8,626 nt of DNA, taken from Alphaproteobacteria bacterium. Its GTDB lineage: Bacteria; Pseudomonadota; Alphaproteobacteria; Rickettsiales; JAFLCR01. Below, one piece after another: positions 6,339 through 8,626 of the stretch; positions within the stretch are counted from its first letter, which is position 1, and each line of letters opens with the position of its first letter. The stretch is taken from contig JAFLCR010000091.1 of assembly GCA_017302755.1 (NCBI GenBank), forward strand, positions 1 through 8,626, in the 5' to 3' direction. The notes below the pieces were generated by a model. That model saw nothing but the letters and a program-made list of their open reading frames with translations. It was not told the origin of the DNA and did not search any database. A program made the position numbers and the translations under genes.

Positions 6339-7151
6339 TTATTCGGAGAGTTCCCTGCCACGCTTGCAGGCTTGCGCCAATGTTTCCTCCAACACCTTCT
6401 GCAACCGGCCGTCCATGAGGAGCTTGAGGCCCGCTTCTGTTGTGCCTCCGGGGCTGGTCACCGCATGGCGAAGGGCTTCCAAAGATTGCTCACTTTCCGA
6501 AGCCAGAATGCCGCTGCCGCGAATGGTCTGCACGGCTAAGGCAACGGACAACTCTTTGGAGAGTCCAAGTTTTTCTCCTGCCGCCGCCAGGCATTCGGCA
6601 ACGTAGAATACAAAGGCCGGCCCGCTTCCGGAGAGAGCCGTCACAGCATCCATAATGGCTTCGTCCGCCACCCAGTGGCAGGTGCCCACGCTTTCGAGCA
6701 GCCGGGTCACGACGGCCCGGTCGGCCTCGGTCACGGCGGCGTTGCCGACCGCCACGCTCGCTCCCTCGCCGACCAGGGCGGGGGTGCTCGGCATCACCCG
6801 CGCCAGGCGGCAAGGGCCGAGGAGGCTTTCATAAAACCCGGTCTTCTTGCCCGCCGCGATGGAGACCATCAGCGCCCCCTCGCCCGCGAACTCCCGATAG
6901 CCGGGCAGCACCTCGGCGAGCGCCTGCGGCTTGACGGCGAACAGCACCACCTCCGGCTTAAAACCCTTTTCGATGCGCGAGGGGTCGGCCAGGGTGGTGA
7001 AGCCCTGAGGCACCTTGGCAGGCTGCGGCTCGATGATGCGAACCCCCTGCGGTGTCAGCCCCTCGCGCTGCCAACCCTTCAGCAGGGCCACGCCCATATT
7101 CCCGCAGCCGACCAGCACGATCCGGGGAAAACTATGAATGATTCCAGCCAT
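6339..7151 (-). CDS. proC: Pyrroline-5-carboxylate reductase
   Basis: Last step of proline synthesis: NAD(P)H-dependent reduction of 1-pyrroline-5-carboxylate in the cytosol. The 270 residues match the family length. The Rossmann dinucleotide motif VGCGNMG is at 14-20, AVKPQ is at 72-76, and RVMPSTPALVGEG at 118-130 corresponds to the usual R-x-MPNTP with Ser in place of Asn. The C-terminal dimerisation and substrate region has ALSGSGPAFVFYVAECLA (172-189) and TSPGGTTEAGL (232-242), the family signature. The start at 7151 keeps the nucleotide-binding strand near the N-terminus; no clear ribosome site precedes it. The ybjN-like gene ends 71 nt upstream on the same strand with no evident terminator, so they may be co-transcribed. 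No terminator is visible before the phasin promoter either. Confidence 0.95.
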   Translation of the reverse strand: MAGIIHSFPRIVLVGCGNMGVALLKGWQREGLTPQGVRIIEPQPAKVPQGFTTLADPSRIEKGFKPEVVLFAVKPQALAEVLPGYREFAGEGALMVSIAAGKKTGFYESLLGPCRLARVMPSTPALVGEGASVAVGNAAVTEADRAVVTRLLESVGTCHWVADEAIMDAVTALSGSGPAFVFYVAECLAAAGEKLGLSKELSVALAVQTIRGSGILASESEQSLEALRHAVTSPGGTTEAGLKLLMDGRLQKVLEETLAQACKRGRELSE

Positions 7152-7222
7152 TTAGTTTTATAGACGTGTTTAGTGACAACCCTTCCGGGCCACGGCCAGC
7201 ATAGTAAGATTTACGGATACGT

Positions 7223-7726
7223 CTAGGCTTCGCCGACGGTTTCAAAGATAGCCGCTTCCATCGCTTCCTTGACCGACTTGCCACCCCACACCACGGACTG
7301 GAACGCCGGGTAGAAGCGCTCGCACTCGCTGATCGCCTGGGAGAGGATGTCCTCCATCACGTCTTCGGTGAGGCTGGCACCGCTTTTCAGGATCATGCTG
7401 TAGCGGTAGGAGATGGCGCTTTCCTCGGCGCAGATGCCGAAATGGCCAAGCCAGAGGGCGTCATTCACCATCGCCAGGAGAGGGTAGAGGTTGGCGCGGC
7501 TGCGCTCGGGCACCTTGCCATCAAAAATGCAGGAAATCATCAATGTCTGGCATTCGGCTTTCCAAACGAACCAGAGCTTCAGATTGCACCACAGGCTCGA
7601 CATCTCTGCGACAAATTCCTCATCGCTCACACGCTCGCAGGGAAGATCCCTCCCGAGCACGACTTCTTCAACGATGCTCAAAGGATTCTCAAGAACGCTG
7701 TCAGCTTCAAGGTGTAGTGACGTCAT
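7223..7726 (-). CDS. YbjN domain-containing protein
   Basis: Small soluble protein of the YbjN family, whose fold resembles type III secretion chaperones; in enterobacteria YbjN has been tied to stress tolerance and motility, but its biochemical role is not settled. The 167-residue product runs from MTSLHLEADSVLENPLSIVE through LWFVWKAECQTLMISCIFD (51-69), LLAMVNDALWLGHF (83-96), SAISYRYSMIL (103-113) and ECERFYPAFQSVVWGGKS (134-151). This pattern of alternating strands and helices is typical of alphaproteobacterial members found next to proC. No signal peptide or membrane segment is seen. The start at 7726 is chosen because GGGAG lies 7 nt upstream (7734-7738 on the complement); a TTG nine codons earlier is less likely. 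Two overlapping palindromes lie just upstream. Family call from remembered sequence pattern. Confidence 0.82.
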   Translation of the reverse strand: MTSLHLEADSVLENPLSIVEEVVLGRDLPCERVSDEEFVAEMSSLWCNLKLWFVWKAECQTLMISCIFDGKVPERSRANLYPLLAMVNDALWLGHFGICAEESAISYRYSMILKSGASLTEDVMEDILSQAISECERFYPAFQSVVWGGKSVKEAMEAAIFETVGEA

Positions 7727-7745
7727 ACCCAAACTCCCACAACAT

Positions 7746-7770
7746 TTAGTCAAAGACTAAGATTTTCTTA
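7746..7770. repeat. Two overlapping short palindromes upstream of the ybjN-like gene
   Basis: TTAGTC-AAA-GACTAA (7746-7760) and TAAGA-TTT-TCTTA (7758-7770) share three bases, so only one could form as a hairpin at a time. They lie 20-44 nt upstream of the ybjN-like start. On the minus strand TTAAGA and TAAATG 17 nt apart could be a weak promoter with the first palindrome between the hexamers. The rest of the gap at 7727-7894 holds no gene and no convincing terminator for the ubiK-like gene. Confidence 0.4.
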
Positions 7771-7894
7771 ACGCCCTGTGATACTACGCCCGCCTCCGGA
7801 AAAATCCACCGGAATTGCGCAGTTTTGTGGGGTTTTCGCGATTTCAGCGATAAAACAAATTTCTCCTACGGACACCTCTGGGGTTGGCTTATGC

Positions 7895-8149
7895 CTATGC
7901 CGTCTTTTTGAGCATGGCTTCCAGCTCATCCATGCGTTTTTTGAGACCCTCCTGCTCTTCTCGAGCGGCGGCAAGCATGGCCCGGATGGCCTCAAACTCC
8001 TCGCGGCTGACCAGATCCATACGGGTCAAAGCCTTGGAAAGAGCTGCGTTGAGGCCTGCCTCGAATTCGCGCTTTACATCAGAGGCAACGCCGAGCGCAT
8101 TGCCAGCAAGTTTGGCAAAGTCTTCAAAAAGAGGATGGTCGATCTGCAT
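7895..8149 (-). CDS. ubiK: UbiK-family accessory factor (BMFP domain protein)
   Basis: Short coiled-coil protein of the BMFP/DUF526 family. UbiK (YqiC) in enterobacteria assists aerobic ubiquinone synthesis, interacting with UbiJ and with lipids; related BMFP proteins were first described as trimeric and membrane-active. The 84 residues show an amphipathic N-terminal half (MQIDHPLFEDFAKLAGNALG, then VASDVKREFEAGLNAALSKA). The conserved hinge MDLVSREEFEAIRAM is at 44-58, followed by a heptad coiled coil at about 57-82 (AREEQEGLKKRMDELEAMLKK). Length is normal for alphaproteobacterial members. Start at 8149 with only a weak GAAAG-type ribosome site. It diverges from lgt with 68 nt between the starts. 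The symbol is by family; ubiquinone function in this organism is inferred. Stop is TAG. Confidence 0.85.
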   Translation of the reverse strand: MQIDHPLFEDFAKLAGNALGVASDVKREFEAGLNAALSKALTRMDLVSREEFEAIRAMLAAAREEQEGLKKRMDELEAMLKKTA

Positions 8150-8176
8150 GGCGGTTTCTTTCGTTGTTGTCCGGCC

Positions 8177-8204
8177 ATCATAGCGCTAGCTTCGGGCAAG
8201 TCCA
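8177..8204 (-). promoter_or_regulatory. Possible promoter for the ubiK-like gene
   Basis: On the minus strand TGGACT (complement of 8199-8204) and TATGAT (complement of 8177-8182) are 16 nt apart, putting transcription start near 8170 and a leader of about 21 nt. The -10 match is good and the -35 only moderate. A separate lgt promoter must share this 68-nt divergent gap but is not clear by eye. Confidence 0.4.
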
Positions 8205-8217
8205 TTCGGAGCGTTCC

Positions 8218-8626
8218 ATGCCCTTTCCTGATATTGACCCCGTTCTCATTCAGCTCGGCCCCCTGGCTATCCGCTGGTATGCACTGGCCTATGTGGCGGG
8301 GTTCCTGCTGGGCTGGCTCTATATCCGCAGGCAGCGCGGCGCGATACTCACCGAAGCGCAGCTCGAATCGCTGTTTACCTGGGCGGTGCTGGGGGTGATC
8401 CTGGGTGGACGGACAGGGTATGTGCTCTTCTATAACCTGCCGTTTTACCTTGAACATCCGCTGGATATTCCCGCCGTCTGGAAAGGCGGCATGTCCTTCC
8501 ACGGCGGCATGGCCGGACTGCTGCTGGGGGTCTGGCTGTTCTGCCGGCGGCAGAAGCTGGCCTTCCTTGCCGTCATGGACCTCATGGCCATCGCCGCGCC
8601 GATCGGCCTCTTCTTCGGGCGCATTG
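8218..8626 (+). CDS. lgt: Prolipoprotein diacylglyceryl transferase, 5' part (cut by window end)
   Basis: Inner-membrane enzyme that transfers diacylglycerol from phosphatidylglycerol to the lipobox Cys of prolipoproteins, the first step of lipoprotein maturation. The first 136 codons are present. They include the N-terminal FPDIDPVLIQLGPLAIRWY, a membrane segment at about 21-36, LGGRTGYVLFYNLPFYL at 62-78, and the signature WKGGMSFHGG at 88-97, whose H95 corresponds to the essential His of E. coli Lgt. Further hydrophobic segments lie at about 98-108 and 115-135. The window ends at FFGRI, where GRxGNFxNxE would follow. ATG at 8218 is preceded by GGAG at 8208-8211 with 6-nt spacing. The frame is open to the last base, so the gene is truncated by the window, not broken. 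Divergent from the ubiK-like gene. Confidence 0.96.
   Translation, partial: MPFPDIDPVLIQLGPLAIRWYALAYVAGFLLGWLYIRRQRGAILTEAQLESLFTWAVLGVILGGRTGYVLFYNLPFYLEHPLDIPAVWKGGMSFHGGMAGLLLGVWLFCRRQKLAFLAVMDLMAIAAPIGLFFGRI

Noticed and set aside
6203..6361. Extended phasin N-terminus from an in-frame start at 6361
   Set aside because: It would overlap proC and include the phasin promoter and operator, and its sequence is unlike the phasin family.
7161..7225. Inverted 7-bp repeat TAGACGT/ACGTCTA bracketing the ybjN-proC gap
   Set aside because: Arms are short, 51 nt apart, and one reaches into the ybjN-like stop region; there is no T run, so chance is the simpler explanation.
7795..7813. TCCGG-N9-CCGGA hairpin downstream of the ubiK-like gene
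   Set aside because: A 5-bp stem with a 9-nt loop and no following T run is too weak to call a terminator.
7778..8398. Plus-strand open frame (206 codons) over the ubiK-like gene and the start of lgt
   Set aside because: It overlaps two recognised genes in other frames; lgt in its own frame has clear family signatures.
1..8626. CRISPR array, tRNA or rRNA gene, insertion sequence, phage or defence genes
   Set aside because: No regular spaced repeats, cloverleaf sequences, transposase motifs or terminal inverted repeats were seen; the content is conserved core genes.

Overview
The window looks like chromosomal housekeeping sequence from an alphaproteobacterium with fairly high GC. The case rests on an OmpR/EnvZ-type pair of alphaproteobacterial style, a two-domain L25/CTC protein, a small phasin for polyhydroxyalkanoate (PHA) granules, a short YbjN-family protein, a UbiK/BMFP-type protein and lgt. 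Placement below class (Rhodospirillales- or Micavibrionales-like) is a guess. There is no rRNA, tRNA, CRISPR array or mobile element, and no gene-free gap over 300 bases.

Layout. Positions 8-3515 hold a minus-strand block read prs, rplY, pth, ychF: PRPP synthetase, ribosomal protein L25/CTC, peptidyl-tRNA hydrolase and the YchF ATPase. A good sigma-70-like promoter precedes prs. A strong intrinsic terminator lies between rplY and pth, so pth-ychF must rely on read-through or its own promoter. Positions 3631-5654 hold a divergent plus-strand operon: an OmpR-like response regulator and an EnvZ-like histidine kinase that overlap by ATGA. A hairpin at 5721-5751, probably bidirectional, separates the kinase from the convergent phasin gene. 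Positions 5771-8149 hold minus-strand genes read ubiK-like, ybjN-like, proC, phasin. The plus-strand lgt gene diverges from the ubiK-like gene at 8218 and runs off the window end.

How the genes fit together. The first block links nucleotide precursor supply with translation (L25, recycling of stalled peptidyl-tRNA, and a ribosome-associated ATPase). The two-component pair is a membrane sensor with a DNA-binding regulator; its stimulus cannot be read from the sequence. The phasin implies that the organism stores PHA. Its promoter region carries a CTGC-N3-GCAG palindrome downstream of the start site and a TGC-N3-GCA site upstream, which resembles the operator of the PHA-responsive repressor PhaR. 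This is the most interesting regulatory observation here.

I found no convincing new multi-gene system. The items most worth checking are the phasin operator, a roughly 20-residue C-terminal extension on YchF, two overlapping palindromes upstream of the ybjN-like gene, and Ser instead of Thr four residues after the kinase's phospho-histidine.
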